Source: OLB7 sp966250335
GTDB taxonomy: Bacteria > Bacteroidota > Ignavibacteria > OLB7
Assembly (NCBI GenBank): GCA_966250335.1
Contig: CBINGZ010000026.1
Span: 1-64,000 of the forward strand
DNA: 64,000 bases
Reading direction: 5' to 3'
Under the pieces are notes generated by a model. It saw only the letters and a list, made by a program, of their open reading frames with translations. It made no database searches and was not told where the DNA came from. Made by a program: the position numbers and the translations under genes. Shown here piece after piece: positions 6,985 to 16,003 of this stretch (the stretch's first letter is position 1; each line of letters begins with the position of its first letter).

Positions 6985-8817
6985 TCAATGACCCGCGTTC
7001 TTGTGGGCGGCCATCGTGGCTGCGTCGATCGGCTGCGTCTGCATCAGGTAGTCCTCATGCCACATCGGCGAGCTGTATTCGTGCGGCCCGTGGTAGACGG
7101 TCGGGATCACGTCGAAGTTGCCGTGACCGGCCGGCGACGGGATCGTCCACTCCAGCGTCGTGGCGTGCCACGGGTTGGCCGGCGCCTTCGCTCCCTTGAA
7201 GATGCTCCAGAGGACGTTCACCACGAAGACGACCTGCATCAGGCCGAGGATGATCGCGCTGATCGTCTGGAACTCGTTGATCGGCTGCATATGCTGCAGG
7301 AACTCGTAGACCATCGGATCGTAGATACGACGCATGTGGCCGCCGATCCCCAGGATATGCATCGGGAAGAAGGTCCCGTTGAACGCCAGGAACGTGATGA
7401 AGAAATGAATCCGTCCCACCGTCGGGTTCAGCATCCGCCCGAACATCTTCGGGAACCAGAAGGTGATCCCGGCGAACGCCGCGAAGAGCGAGCCGCCGAA
7501 GAGGACGTAATGGAAGTGCGCCACGATGAAATAGGTGTCGTGGATGAAGCTGTCCACCGGCGTCGACGCCATGAAGATGCCGGAGAGACCGCCGATCACG
7601 AACATCGAGACGAACGCCAGCGCGTTGAGCATCGGGACGGAGAACTTGATGTTCCCCCCCCAGAGGGTGCCGAGCCAGTTGAAGGTCTTGATGGCCGAGG
7701 GGACGGCGATCACCATCGTGGAGATCATGAACGTCGTGCCGAGTGTCGGGTTCATCCCCGACTGGAACATGTGGTGTCCCCACACGATCCATCCCAGGAA
7801 GGCGATGCCGGCGATGGCGAAGACCATCGCGCGGTAGCCGAAGATCGGCTTGCGGGCAAAGGTCGAGAGGATCTCCGAGGCGATACCCATCGCCGGGAGG
7901 ATCATGATGTAGACCTCCGGATGCCCGAAGAACCAGAAGAGATGCTGGTAGAGAAGAGGCTGTCCGCCGCCGACGTTGTTCATCGGGGTACCGGTGATCA
8001 CCAGCCCCTGCGGCAGGAAGAAGTTCGTGTCCATCGTCCGATCCATCAGGAGCATGGCGAGAGCGGCCGAGAGGACCGGGATCGCCAGCAGCAGCAGGAT
8101 CGCCGTGACGAAGATCGACCAGACGGTCAGCGGCATCCTGAACATCGTCATCCCGGGGGCCCTCATATTTATCACTGTCGTGATATAATTGATGGCCCCG
8201 AGAACCGATGAGACGCCGAGTATCAATAGTGATATGATCCAGAGATTCTGCCCCAGCCCGACCCCCGTGTAACTCGCGACGTCGGACAATGGAGCGTAGC
8301 CGGTCCATCCCGCCGCGCTTGGCCCCCCCTCCACGAAGAAGCTCGCCATCATCAGAAGGCCGGCCGGGACGGCGAGCCAGAAGGAGAGCATGTTCATGAT
8401 CGGGAACGCCATATCTCGCGCTCCGATCTGTAGCGGAATCAGGTAGTTCCCGAAAAGCCCGATCATCATCGGCATGATCGCGAAGAAGACCATGAAGGTC
8501 GCATGCATCGTGAAGAGGGCGTTGTAGGTGTTCGGGAGGATCACCCCGCCCGGCGCCATCGTCTCCGACAGAAGCCCGCCCAGAAGCCAGGCCGGCACCG
8601 GCGTGCCGGGGAACCCGAGCTGCCAGCGCACCATCAGCGCAAGCCATCCCCCCACCAGCAGAAAGAAGAGGGAGCTGAACATGAACTGAATGCCGATGAT
8701 CTTATGATCCAGCGAGAAGAGATATTTCTGCGCGAACGTGAGCTTCGGATGAGGATGAGCATGGTGATGACCATGATGCTCACCGACATGCTCGTGTACG
8801 TGGGCGGTTGCTTCCAT
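6985..8817 (-). CDS. ctaD: Cytochrome c oxidase subunit I
   Basis: 610 residues with about twelve helices. The N-terminus (residues 6-23) is unusually histidine-rich. Active-site motifs are all present: FFGHPEVYIMILP (CuB histidine and cross-linked tyrosine, around residue 300), WGHHMFQSG (CuB histidines), HDTYFIVAHFHYVLFG (heme a3 and a ligands), and VPSAIKTFNWL of the A-type family. This is the proton-pumping catalytic subunit reducing oxygen to water. The gene is 63 bp downstream of ctaC. The histidine-rich start could bind metal, but this is speculative. I see no sign of the cbb3 type. Confidence 0.97.
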   Translation of the reverse strand: MEATAHVHEHVGEHHGHHHAHPHPKLTFAQKYLFSLDHKIIGIQFMFSSLFFLLVGGWLALMVRWQLGFPGTPVPAWLLGGLLSETMAPGGVILPNTYNALFTMHATFMVFFAIMPMMIGLFGNYLIPLQIGARDMAFPIMNMLSFWLAVPAGLLMMASFFVEGGPSAAGWTGYAPLSDVASYTGVGLGQNLWIISLLILGVSSVLGAINYITTVINMRAPGMTMFRMPLTVWSIFVTAILLLLAIPVLSAALAMLLMDRTMDTNFFLPQGLVITGTPMNNVGGGQPLLYQHLFWFFGHPEVYIMILPAMGIASEILSTFARKPIFGYRAMVFAIAGIAFLGWIVWGHHMFQSGMNPTLGTTFMISTMVIAVPSAIKTFNWLGTLWGGNIKFSVPMLNALAFVSMFVIGGLSGIFMASTPVDSFIHDTYFIVAHFHYVLFGGSLFAAFAGITFWFPKMFGRMLNPTVGRIHFFITFLAFNGTFFPMHILGIGGHMRRIYDPMVYEFLQHMQPINEFQTISAIILGLMQVVFVVNVLWSIFKGAKAPANPWHATTLEWTIPSPAGHGNFDVIPTVYHGPHEYSSPMWHEDYLMQTQPIDAATMAAHKNAGH

Positions 8818-8880
8818 GAGAGGATATCAGTCGGTTAGGTTCACGATTCGAACGATTTCATCGGGAGGTCGATCGCTGGA

Positions 8881-9822
8881 TCACGGTCTGGCCGCGGTGT
8901 CCGCCGTCCCCGCGCCGCTCGGCTGCGAGGTCGTGTCCGCCGCGCCCACCCGGGCTGCCGTGGTATCGGCCGCTGCCGGAGCCGCGGAGCTGTCGACGGC
9001 CGCTCCCGCGGGGGCTGCCGCCGCCGGCGGCGGAGCGAGCTGCTTCGCCTTCTCGGCCTGCTTCTCGGCGTACCACTTGTCGTACTCGGCGGGCTCCATG
9101 ATATTCAGGAATCCCTTCATGCGGCCGTGTCCGAGCCCGCAGAGTTCGGCGCAGGCGATCTCGTACTTCCCCGTCTGCGTCGAGGTGAACCACATGCGGG
9201 TCACCATGCCGGGGACCGCGTCCTGCTTCATCCGGAACTCCGGGATGAAGAAGCTGTGGATCACATCCTGCGCCGTCAGGTTCACCAGCACGGTCTTCCC
9301 GAGGGGAACGTAGACCTGGTTGATCGTGGTGATGTCGTCCGGCGTCCCCAGCTTGCCGTCGGCGCCCACGTAGGAGACATCCCACTGGAACTGTCTCGGC
9401 TTGACGTCGATCACCAGGTCGGGAGAGGCGGGGACCTCGTTCTTGATCTCGGCCCAGACCGTCTGGCTCTTGATGCCGAGCCAGAGGACGATGACCGCCG
9501 GCAGGATCGTCCAGATGATCTCCAGCCGGTTGTTGCCGTGCGAGTAGATCGCACGACGATTCTCTTTGTACCGGTAACGGAACAGGAAGTAGATAAGCAG
9601 CACGAAGACGAGCACGAAGGTGATCGAGGTGATCCAGAGGATCAGATTGAAGAGACCGTCGATCGGCGCCACCGATGTGGAGGCCGATCCGGGCAGCCAC
9701 CACTCCGTGTAGCGGGCCACGCCCCCCGCGCCCCCCGAATCGGTCTGCGCCGTTGCCGTCCCCGTCAGAAGAACCGCCGCCGCGGCGATGAACGCGCCGG
9801 GCATCTTCCTGAACTGCTTCAT
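8881..9822 (-). CDS. ctaC: Cytochrome c oxidase subunit II (CuA)
   Basis: 313 residues: a signal peptide (hydrophobic residues 9-22), two transmembrane helices (about 58-84 and 101-121), then a periplasmic cupredoxin domain. CuA ligands are visible in VIHSFFIPEF and in ACAELCGLGHGRM, giving the C-X3-C-X3-H-X2-M pattern. The last 50 residues are an Ala/Pro/Thr-rich low-complexity tail beyond the usual end, with no heme motif, so this is not the subunit II-cytochrome c fusion. It accepts electrons from the bc-type complex or from a carrier such as the cupredoxin-like lipoproteins encoded upstream. Confidence 0.96.
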   Translation of the reverse strand: MKQFRKMPGAFIAAAAVLLTGTATAQTDSGGAGGVARYTEWWLPGSASTSVAPIDGLFNLILWITSITFVLVFVLLIYFLFRYRYKENRRAIYSHGNNRLEIIWTILPAVIVLWLGIKSQTVWAEIKNEVPASPDLVIDVKPRQFQWDVSYVGADGKLGTPDDITTINQVYVPLGKTVLVNLTAQDVIHSFFIPEFRMKQDAVPGMVTRMWFTSTQTGKYEIACAELCGLGHGRMKGFLNIMEPAEYDKWYAEKQAEKAKQLAPPPAAAAPAGAAVDSSAAPAAADTTAARVGAADTTSQPSGAGTADTAARP

Positions 9823-9825
9823 GGG

Positions 9826-10629
9826 TTACTGTGCCTTGAAAGTAAAGGTGATATCCTTCGTTTCGCTCTTCCCGATCGTCACTTCCTGCTCCTGCTGCCC
9901 CAGCTTCTCGTGCCATGCGGTCACGGTGTAGGTGCCGGGAGGAGCCTGGAACGAGAACTTCCCGTCGGCGCCGCTGGTGGCGAACGCCGGATGCGGAAGG
10001 ACGCCGATGTAGGTCTTCATCCAGCCGTGGACGTCGCAGGAGATCGGCACCATCACCTCTTCCTGATCGAACATCACGTCGGTGACCATCCCCTTGGTCG
10101 GCTGCGCCAGGTTGAACGCCTTGTTCTTCTGGGCGTTGGAGTGGACGTTATGGAGCGTGCCGTCGTCGTTGACGACCTGCAGGGTCTGCCCCACCATCAC
10201 CCCCTGAACATGCGGGAAGTAGCGGCATCCCTTCTGCTCCAGCTTCGCCGCCGTTGCCGAAGGCTTGAACTTCCCCTTGAGCCCCTTGCTGACGTAGACG
10301 AAGACGTTCGCCAGCTTTCCGTCCTTGGAGACGACATCTTCATGGACACGCTCCTCCGGCGCGCTGCCGGTCGTGCATGCCCCGTCGGCGCTCATGTCGA
10401 TCGGTGCGGGAACGGGTACCGCCCCCTCGAACGAGATGCTGCCGCCGATCGTCCCGGCCGTCGCGGGATCGATCGTTGCCGAACCGCCGCCGACACCTCC
10501 GGCATCGGCGCTTTCGCCTTCGTCGTCAAGGCTGAAATCCTCTTCGTCGCTCCCGCCGCACGCCGCAAGCGATACCGCAAGGGTCAGCATGAGCGCCGTG
10601 CGAAGAGAAAAGAGATGTCCGAACTTCAT
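9826..10629 (-). CDS. Cupredoxin-like lipoprotein (first of two)
   Basis: 267 residues with a lipobox (SLAACGG, cysteine near residue 23) followed by an acidic, glycine-rich linker. A plastocyanin-like core follows: GCRYFPHVQGV, DGTLHNVHS and ISCDVHGWMKTYIG, giving the H...C-X2-H-X2-M ligand set of a type 1 copper site. The final ~60 residues (ADGKFSFQAPPGTYTVTAWH) resemble a carboxypeptidase-regulatory beta-sandwich. The stop lies 3 bp before ctaC, so it is translated with the oxidase. It may be a membrane-tethered electron carrier to CuA; the fold is visible, the role is inferred. Confidence 0.75.
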   Translation of the reverse strand: MKFGHLFSLRTALMLTLAVSLAACGGSDEEDFSLDDEGESADAGGVGGGSATIDPATAGTIGGSISFEGAVPVPAPIDMSADGACTTGSAPEERVHEDVVSKDGKLANVFVYVSKGLKGKFKPSATAAKLEQKGCRYFPHVQGVMVGQTLQVVNDDGTLHNVHSNAQKNKAFNLAQPTKGMVTDVMFDQEEVMVPISCDVHGWMKTYIGVLPHPAFATSGADGKFSFQAPPGTYTVTAWHEKLGQQEQEVTIGKSETKDITFTFKAQ

Positions 10630-10684
10630 TCTATCTCCTATGGTGTAGTTATTTATATCGTGTTATGAATCGGCTCTCGTCCCC

Positions 10685-10948
10685 TCACTCCACGCTCCCG
10701 CGGCGCACATGCGCGCGGTAGACGATGGTGGAGACGACGCCGAAGAGGAGGAACGGCATGCCGACCATGCCGAGGATCGTGTAGTAGAATCCCTGGGCCA
10801 GCCCCCCGTTCTCCGCCATCTGGTCCTTGCAGTTGGGGCACGCAACGGCCTCCGCCGCAAGGAAGAGGAGCATGACCGCAACCAGCGGAAGCAGGCGCGG
10901 GAGATGCCGCCGGGCGATCTTCCAGGATCGTGTTCCGATTGATTTCAT
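10685..10948 (-). CDS. Small membrane protein with CPNCK motif
   Basis: 87 residues: a cleavable signal or first helix (about 18-35) ending AVACPNCKDQM, then a linker and a second helix (about 53-76). The two cysteines just after the hydrophobic segment would be periplasmic and resemble a CXXC redox or metal site. Similar short CPNCK proteins occur near cytochrome oxidase genes in other phyla, as I recall. It sits between the two cupredoxin-like lipoprotein genes, so a role in copper or thiol handling during oxidase assembly is plausible but unproven. Confidence 0.65.
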   Translation of the reverse strand: MKSIGTRSWKIARRHLPRLLPLVAVMLLFLAAEAVACPNCKDQMAENGGLAQGFYYTILGMVGMPFLLFGVVSTIVYRAHVRRGSVE

Positions 10949-11005
10949 TGTTCGTCCGTATCGGTCCGACAGTGAATATCCCGGTGCGATATCCGGGGAC
11001 GTTCG

Positions 11006-11962
11006 CTACTTCTTCTTCCCCGCCAGATCGTCGGCGGTGATCCGGAAACCGAGTTCCGTCGCCTTCCCCGACTCGATCGTCACGGTCGACTCCAGCTCCA
11101 CCGGGTCGGAATATCCGTACCCGATCAGTTTTCCCGATCCGTCCCGCCTCGGCTTCGGCACCGCGCCGTTCAGCCAGAGATGGGCGGTATAGGTGCCGGG
11201 AGAGATGTTCTCGATCGTGAAGCTCCCGTCGGCGGCCGAGAGCGCGAACCAGGGGTTGTCGGCTCCCACGATATACGAGTTCATCCAGGGATGATAATCG
11301 CACTCGACCGGGTAGACGCCCGGGCCAGGAACGGTGAATTCGTCTTTCGCCCCCTGCCCCGGCTGCGTCCTGTTCATCAGGATCTTCTCGGTCACCTGCT
11401 CCTCGATCCTCACGTTGTGAGGCGTCGGATCACTGTTCGTGATCGCGACGGTACCGCCGACCGGAACCACAAGGACATGGGGAAGATAACGACAACCCTG
11501 CTGATCGAGCGAGCCCGAGAGTTTCGGGTCCTTCAGCTTCATGCTGAACCCCTCTTTTCTCAACAGGATCACGGCGTTCCGTACGCCTCCTCCTTCACCC
11601 ACCTCGAACCTGTCGCTCCTGCCGGCGCCGGTGCAGACGTCATCGTTCGCGGGAATCTCGTAATCGGGAAGATCGGGGAGAGCGCCTTCGTAGACGACTC
11701 GTCCTGCGATACTCCCTCCGGAGACTTCTTTTCCCGTCGAATCGGTCGGCCTGACGATGAACTCGGAGACCTCCCTCACACCCGGGCGGGCGTTGGTCTG
11801 CGGCTCCCCCTCCTGCGACGATCCGACCCGGGTCGAATCGTCCGATTCCCGTATCTCTTCCCCCTCACCGCCGCAGGCGGCAAGCGTCGCGCAGAGAGCC
11901 CCGGTCAGCAATGCTGTGGAAACGGGCCGGCGGAGCGCCGACGGACCATCGATCAGGTTCAT
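11006..11962 (-). CDS. Cupredoxin-like lipoprotein (second of two)
   Basis: 318 residues with a lipobox (ATLAACGG) after a hydrophobic signal, then a charged linker. It shares its architecture with the lipoprotein gene at 9826-10629: GCRYLPHVLVV, DPTPHNVRIEE, and VECDYHPWMNSYIVG, giving H, C, H and M copper ligands, followed by DGSFTIENISPGTYTAHLW of a regulatory beta-sandwich. The two are paralogues that diverged well before the present. The gene lies 24 bp downstream of the octaheme cytochrome gene, fitting a role carrying electrons between the bc-type complex and the oxidase. Confidence 0.72.
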   Translation of the reverse strand: MNLIDGPSALRRPVSTALLTGALCATLAACGGEGEEIRESDDSTRVGSSQEGEPQTNARPGVREVSEFIVRPTDSTGKEVSGGSIAGRVVYEGALPDLPDYEIPANDDVCTGAGRSDRFEVGEGGGVRNAVILLRKEGFSMKLKDPKLSGSLDQQGCRYLPHVLVVPVGGTVAITNSDPTPHNVRIEEQVTEKILMNRTQPGQGAKDEFTVPGPGVYPVECDYHPWMNSYIVGADNPWFALSAADGSFTIENISPGTYTAHLWLNGAVPKPRRDGSGKLIGYGYSDPVELESTVTIESGKATELGFRITADDLAGKKK

Positions 11963-11986
11963 CAGTTATCGATATCTCTTCACGAT

Positions 11987-14965
11987 CTACCGCATCGACA
12001 GTTTCCTGCCGGCGGAGGAGCCCTTCACCGAGCGGTCGGCGCTCTTCTCCGGCGCGGCCGCGGGGGCCGCCGTCGTGTCGGTCGGGGCCTGGGCCGCCTG
12101 GAGGATCAGGGGAACATCCGGGCCGACACCTTTCGGTCCGCCGATGCGCCAGACGTAATCGCGCAGCGCGTTCACCTGGGCCTGCCAGTCGCCGCCGAGA
12201 ATATCGGGATACGGCGACGTCTGATTGTCTCGCGTCCCGAAGAAGTTCGGCATCTTCGTTCCCGGCACCACGTACTGCGGGTCGCGGATCCAGTTCGGAA
12301 TCCATTCAGGGTTCAGACGGCTTCCGGCCATCGCCAGGTTCGGCGCGGGGACCGCGGTGGAGCCGCCGTTGGCGGGGGAGGAACCGACCGCGTGGCACTG
12401 CTGGCACTTCAGCCGGGTGAAGAGTTCACGTCCCGCCGCGATCGACGCATCGCTCGCGGGGTAGAAACTGTAGTCGGTGAACCCGAGGGTCTTCTTGTCG
12501 AGCCCCAGGAAGTACTTGTCGAGACGGCTGATCTCCGTCGGCCTGAACTTGTAGGTCGGCATCCTGATCGTCAGCCAGTCGCGGACCGGGTGCGAGGCAG
12601 GGTTGTTGATGAACTCGTAGAACCACTCCTCCTGCAGCTTCATACCGGCCGTGTTCAGGCTCGGCGGGGAGTACGGGAGAACGTCCGCTCCCTTCATCCC
12701 GGTGATCTTCTGCAGGTTCTCCTGGATGAACCCGCCGTGCTCCTCGATCTTGTGGCAGCCGACGCAGTTGTGCCAGTGAGTCATGAAGCGACCGTCATCC
12801 ACCGAGGCCTTGTAGACGCCGCCGGAGGAGGTGAGGTGCGCCGGGATGAACTCCTTGGAGTAGCTCCTGAGAAGGACAGTCAGCGCGTACGCCTCCTCGT
12901 CGGTCATGTTGAAGACCGGCATCTTCTGCGGGATGGCGTCGGTGGCGAAGATCCTGGAGTTCTTCATCTTCAGCGCGGTCCAGACGAACCAGTCCTCGCC
13001 GATCGAGGTGTGCTGGTAGACGGTGCCGAGCTTGAACCCGGTGGTGTCGAAGTGCTTCCGGGTGCGCATCATGTCGTCGAACCCGAGATATCCGAAGAAG
13101 AGATCGGCGGCCGTCTTGCGACCGAAATCGGAGAGAGGAACGGAGACCTTTCCTTCCCCTTCCATCCCCTTGATGTCGTGGCAGCCGAAGCAGCCGTACT
13201 CGCGGATGATCCCCTTCCCCTTCTCGGCCCATGCCGGGTCGTTCACATGCTTGAGAGATACCCCCGCGGTGAAGCCGGGGTCCTGCCTCCCCATGAGGAA
13301 CGCCGTGATGTCGGCCGCCTCCTGATCGCTCAGGCGGAGGCTCGGCATGCGGGTCTTCGGGTTGTAGTGCTGCGGGTTTCTCACCCAGTCGTAGAGCCAT
13401 GCGGCGGAGACCTTGGAGCCGACCTTGGTCAGCTCCGGACCGTACATGTTCCCCTCGGCCACGCGATGTCCGGTGACGGCCGCGTTCGCCCAGAGCGGGT
13501 TCTTGTCGTTGTTCGCCGTGAACTTGAAGTTGCCGCGTCCCTCGAAATCGGCGCCTGCATGGCAAGCGATACATCCCACATCCTGCATCACCTTCTTGCC
13601 GCGAACCGCGTCGCCGGCCGGGATGCTGGAGGAGGCCGGGGTGTAGGGACTATCCTTGGAGACACTGTAGAGATATGCCACCACCGCCTCGGTCTGCTCC
13701 GGCGTGAACTCGAAGTTCGGCATCCGGGTATGCTCGTTCCAGGCGTTCGGGTTCATGATCCACTTGTAGGCCCATTCCGGAGAGACCTTCTTGGCGAGGT
13801 TCTCGAGCGAGGGACCGACCTTGTATTCCTTCCAGTCCGGGACGCTGGGGCCGTCGTGACAGCCGAAGCATCCCATATCGATAAAGAGCATTCTCCCCTG
13901 CGAGATCTTCTCCATCGCCGGATAGCTGTAGTTCCCCTCATGGCACTTGCGGCAGGAGGCCTGCACGTAGGCGCCGGTCAGGAGCGGGCGCTCCCAGTGG
14001 GCCTGGAAGCCGTGGGCATGCTCGACGTCGTCGACGGAGTTCGCCTGGCCGCCGTGGCAGTTGGTGCAGCCGAAGTTCTCCACCGAGTGGGTCTTCAGCA
14101 GCTCCGGCTTCGGATGCGGACCGAAGACCTTGCGGAACCGGGTCGCCTGTTTCTCATCCTTGAAGAGTTCTCCCGGACCCCACGCCGTGAAGATCGAGGT
14201 ATCGGCCATGACCGGATCGCCGATGCCGAGATGGCAGCTCTGGCAGCGGTCGACGCGCATCTGGAGGCGTCCGAAGTTCGACTTGTCGAGATCGGCCAGC
14301 ATCACCTGATGCACCTTGACCGGCGCGTCCTTCGTCTCGGTGATCTTCTTGCGGATCTCGGCGACCTGCTTGAAGAGGCTGTCGCGGCGGTTGACGGCGG
14401 CCTTGCGGCGATCGGCGATCGGCTTGATCTTGGTGTCGGTGATATCGGCACGGAGCCTGACGAGCGAATCGATCTCCTTGTCGTAGGCGGCCATTCCCGC
14501 TTCCAGTTCCTTCCGTTCCTTCAGATAATCCTCGGCGGCCTCCGGATGCCCGAGCTTCTGGCTGTGCTCGAACATATAGTTCCTGTTGTCCGCCTCCGCC
14601 TTCATGTTGGCGCGCTCGCGGGAGACCTCACGGATCGTGATATTGAGATCCTCGACCTTGGCGGCCGCCTCCTTCGCCTCACCCGAATGGAGTTCGCGAT
14701 CGAGATGGGCGATCTCCTTCAGCGCGGAATCGAGATCATCCCGGCTGACCCCACCCTTCGCGTCGGCAAGCTGCCTGTTGAGGATGCGGACCTTGAACGC
14801 CCTGAAATCCTCCTGGAAATCTTTCCAGGGGCGCCGTCCGTTGATCTCGTCGGCGACGGCCCAGAGCGTTCCCAGGAAAAGAAGAAGCGAGAGCCCTGCA
14901 TAGAGCCCGCCGTAGTTGCGCCGCTCGATCGGAGTCTCATATCGCTTTTTGAACCAGCCAAACAT
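11987..14965 (-). CDS. Octaheme membrane-anchored cytochrome c of the bc-type complex
   Basis: 992 residues. An N-terminal membrane helix (about 20-38) is followed by a long charged, helical, probably coiled-coil region (about 60-215). Eight CXXCH heme sites then appear at residues 241, 300, 338, 366, 465, 592, 734 and 854. Several share the cytochrome c class I pattern with a later methionine, for example NEHTRMPNF, YNPKTRMPSL and VVPGTKMPNFF, suggesting methionine ligands. The C-terminus is Ala/Pro-rich. It lies 86 bp after the split cytochrome b genes, exactly where a cytochrome c1 would be expected, so it probably serves as the c-type subunit and perhaps as an electron wire to the oxidase. 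A normal c1 domain is not evident. Confidence 0.85.
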   Translation of the reverse strand: MFGWFKKRYETPIERRNYGGLYAGLSLLLFLGTLWAVADEINGRRPWKDFQEDFRAFKVRILNRQLADAKGGVSRDDLDSALKEIAHLDRELHSGEAKEAAAKVEDLNITIREVSRERANMKAEADNRNYMFEHSQKLGHPEAAEDYLKERKELEAGMAAYDKEIDSLVRLRADITDTKIKPIADRRKAAVNRRDSLFKQVAEIRKKITETKDAPVKVHQVMLADLDKSNFGRLQMRVDRCQSCHLGIGDPVMADTSIFTAWGPGELFKDEKQATRFRKVFGPHPKPELLKTHSVENFGCTNCHGGQANSVDDVEHAHGFQAHWERPLLTGAYVQASCRKCHEGNYSYPAMEKISQGRMLFIDMGCFGCHDGPSVPDWKEYKVGPSLENLAKKVSPEWAYKWIMNPNAWNEHTRMPNFEFTPEQTEAVVAYLYSVSKDSPYTPASSSIPAGDAVRGKKVMQDVGCIACHAGADFEGRGNFKFTANNDKNPLWANAAVTGHRVAEGNMYGPELTKVGSKVSAAWLYDWVRNPQHYNPKTRMPSLRLSDQEAADITAFLMGRQDPGFTAGVSLKHVNDPAWAEKGKGIIREYGCFGCHDIKGMEGEGKVSVPLSDFGRKTAADLFFGYLGFDDMMRTRKHFDTTGFKLGTVYQHTSIGEDWFVWTALKMKNSRIFATDAIPQKMPVFNMTDEEAYALTVLLRSYSKEFIPAHLTSSGGVYKASVDDGRFMTHWHNCVGCHKIEEHGGFIQENLQKITGMKGADVLPYSPPSLNTAGMKLQEEWFYEFINNPASHPVRDWLTIRMPTYKFRPTEISRLDKYFLGLDKKTLGFTDYSFYPASDASIAAGRELFTRLKCQQCHAVGSSPANGGSTAVPAPNLAMAGSRLNPEWIPNWIRDPQYVVPGTKMPNFFGTRDNQTSPYPDILGGDWQAQVNALRDYVWRIGGPKGVGPDVPLILQAAQAPTDTTAAPAAAPEKSADRSVKGSSAGRKLSMR

Positions 14966-15051
14966 GGTCGGATCCGATTTGTTCAGAGTGAGAGTGCCGG
15001 AATGTGAGAGCCCCGGGCCGCATGAAGCCTCGGCCCGGTGCGCCGGAGGCG

Positions 15052-15960
15052 TCAGATGTTGAAGAACGGCGTCGCCAGAACGTACTTCACGTTGAAGAGG
15101 AGCCGCAGGAAGATCTTGATCACGACGCCGAGCATGGAGAAGGTCAGAAGCGCGACCACCCAGTAGCGGATCGGGCCGAGCGCCTTGAACATCGGTTCCT
15201 CCTTCCTCTTCTGCCAGATGAAGTAGGGGATCGAGTAGAACCCGAGGAGGAGGAGCGATCCGATCGCGATCGACAGCATGTTATAGGAGTTGTCGATGTT
15301 CAGCGTCGGTATCCCCACCAGTTCCAGCAGGTCGACGTTGTTCAGCGCCACCACCTTATGCGCGTCCCAGTATTCCCACGGCGTGAAGAGGTTCCAGCCG
15401 GGGCCCCGGAAGAACGTTCCCAGCACGATCAGCACCACCCAGAGGATGATGAAGCCGAAGGCGTACATCCCCAGAGAAAAGGGTCGATCCTTGATCGTGT
15501 AGTAGCCGTTCCCCTTGGTGTTGATATCGATATATGGGATTGCGATCAGTCCGATGATGATGACCGTCGGAAGCACGACGCCGGCGATCCAGGGATCGAA
15601 ATAGACCAGCAGTTCCTGAAGACCCAGGAAGTACCAGGGGGCCTTGGAGGGGTTCGGCGTGAGAGCGGGGTTGGCCGGCTCTTCCAGCGGAGCGTCGATG
15701 CCGATCGACCAGATGGTCAGGAAGACCATCACGGCGATCGAGGCAAGGAACTCCACGCGGACCAGATAGGGCCACACCTGGACCTTGTCGGTCATATCCG
15801 CCTCGGCCGGACGCTCGCGCCCGTCGTTGATCCTGGCCTTGCGCCAGGAGAGCCAGCCGAAGTAGGCCGTAAGCACCAGGAGAAGGATTGCCGGTACGTT
15901 GTCAGGTTTCTCGATCTGCGACCAGAGAAACTCTAACGCTGACGGCGCGTGCTCGTGCAT
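15052..15960 (-). CDS. Cytochrome b C-terminal (subunit IV-like) protein
   Basis: 302 residues with about seven predicted helices. The region KAPWYFLGLQELLVYFDPW corresponds to the PEWY-type Qo motif region of subunit IV, here reading APWY. Before it are an N-terminal helix and VEFLASIAVMVFL; after it are additional helices and a basic tail, making it longer than the ~160-residue plastid subunit IV. Together with the upstream b6-like protein it would form the cytochrome b core and quinol oxidation site. It starts 43 bp after that gene's stop. Confidence 0.85.
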   Translation of the reverse strand: MHEHAPSALEFLWSQIEKPDNVPAILLLVLTAYFGWLSWRKARINDGRERPAEADMTDKVQVWPYLVRVEFLASIAVMVFLTIWSIGIDAPLEEPANPALTPNPSKAPWYFLGLQELLVYFDPWIAGVVLPTVIIIGLIAIPYIDINTKGNGYYTIKDRPFSLGMYAFGFIILWVVLIVLGTFFRGPGWNLFTPWEYWDAHKVVALNNVDLLELVGIPTLNIDNSYNMLSIAIGSLLLLGFYSIPYFIWQKRKEEPMFKALGPIRYWVVALLTFSMLGVVIKIFLRLLFNVKYVLATPFFNI

Positions 15961-16003
15961 TGCGAAATTCCCGGAATAAAGGTTCTAGTCTAGTTCGATA
16001 CGA

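Noticed and set aside
6985..8817. A cbb3-type oxidase
   Set aside because: Subunit I has HPEVY and A-type motifs, subunit II has a CuA motif, and no ccoO/ccoP-like genes are present.
11180..15007. A 1275-codon plus-strand open frame opposite the octaheme cytochrome gene
   Set aside because: It is antisense to a gene with eight CXXCH motifs. Its translation is Arg/Gly/Leu-rich with no recognisable domain, as expected for a shadow in GC-rich DNA.
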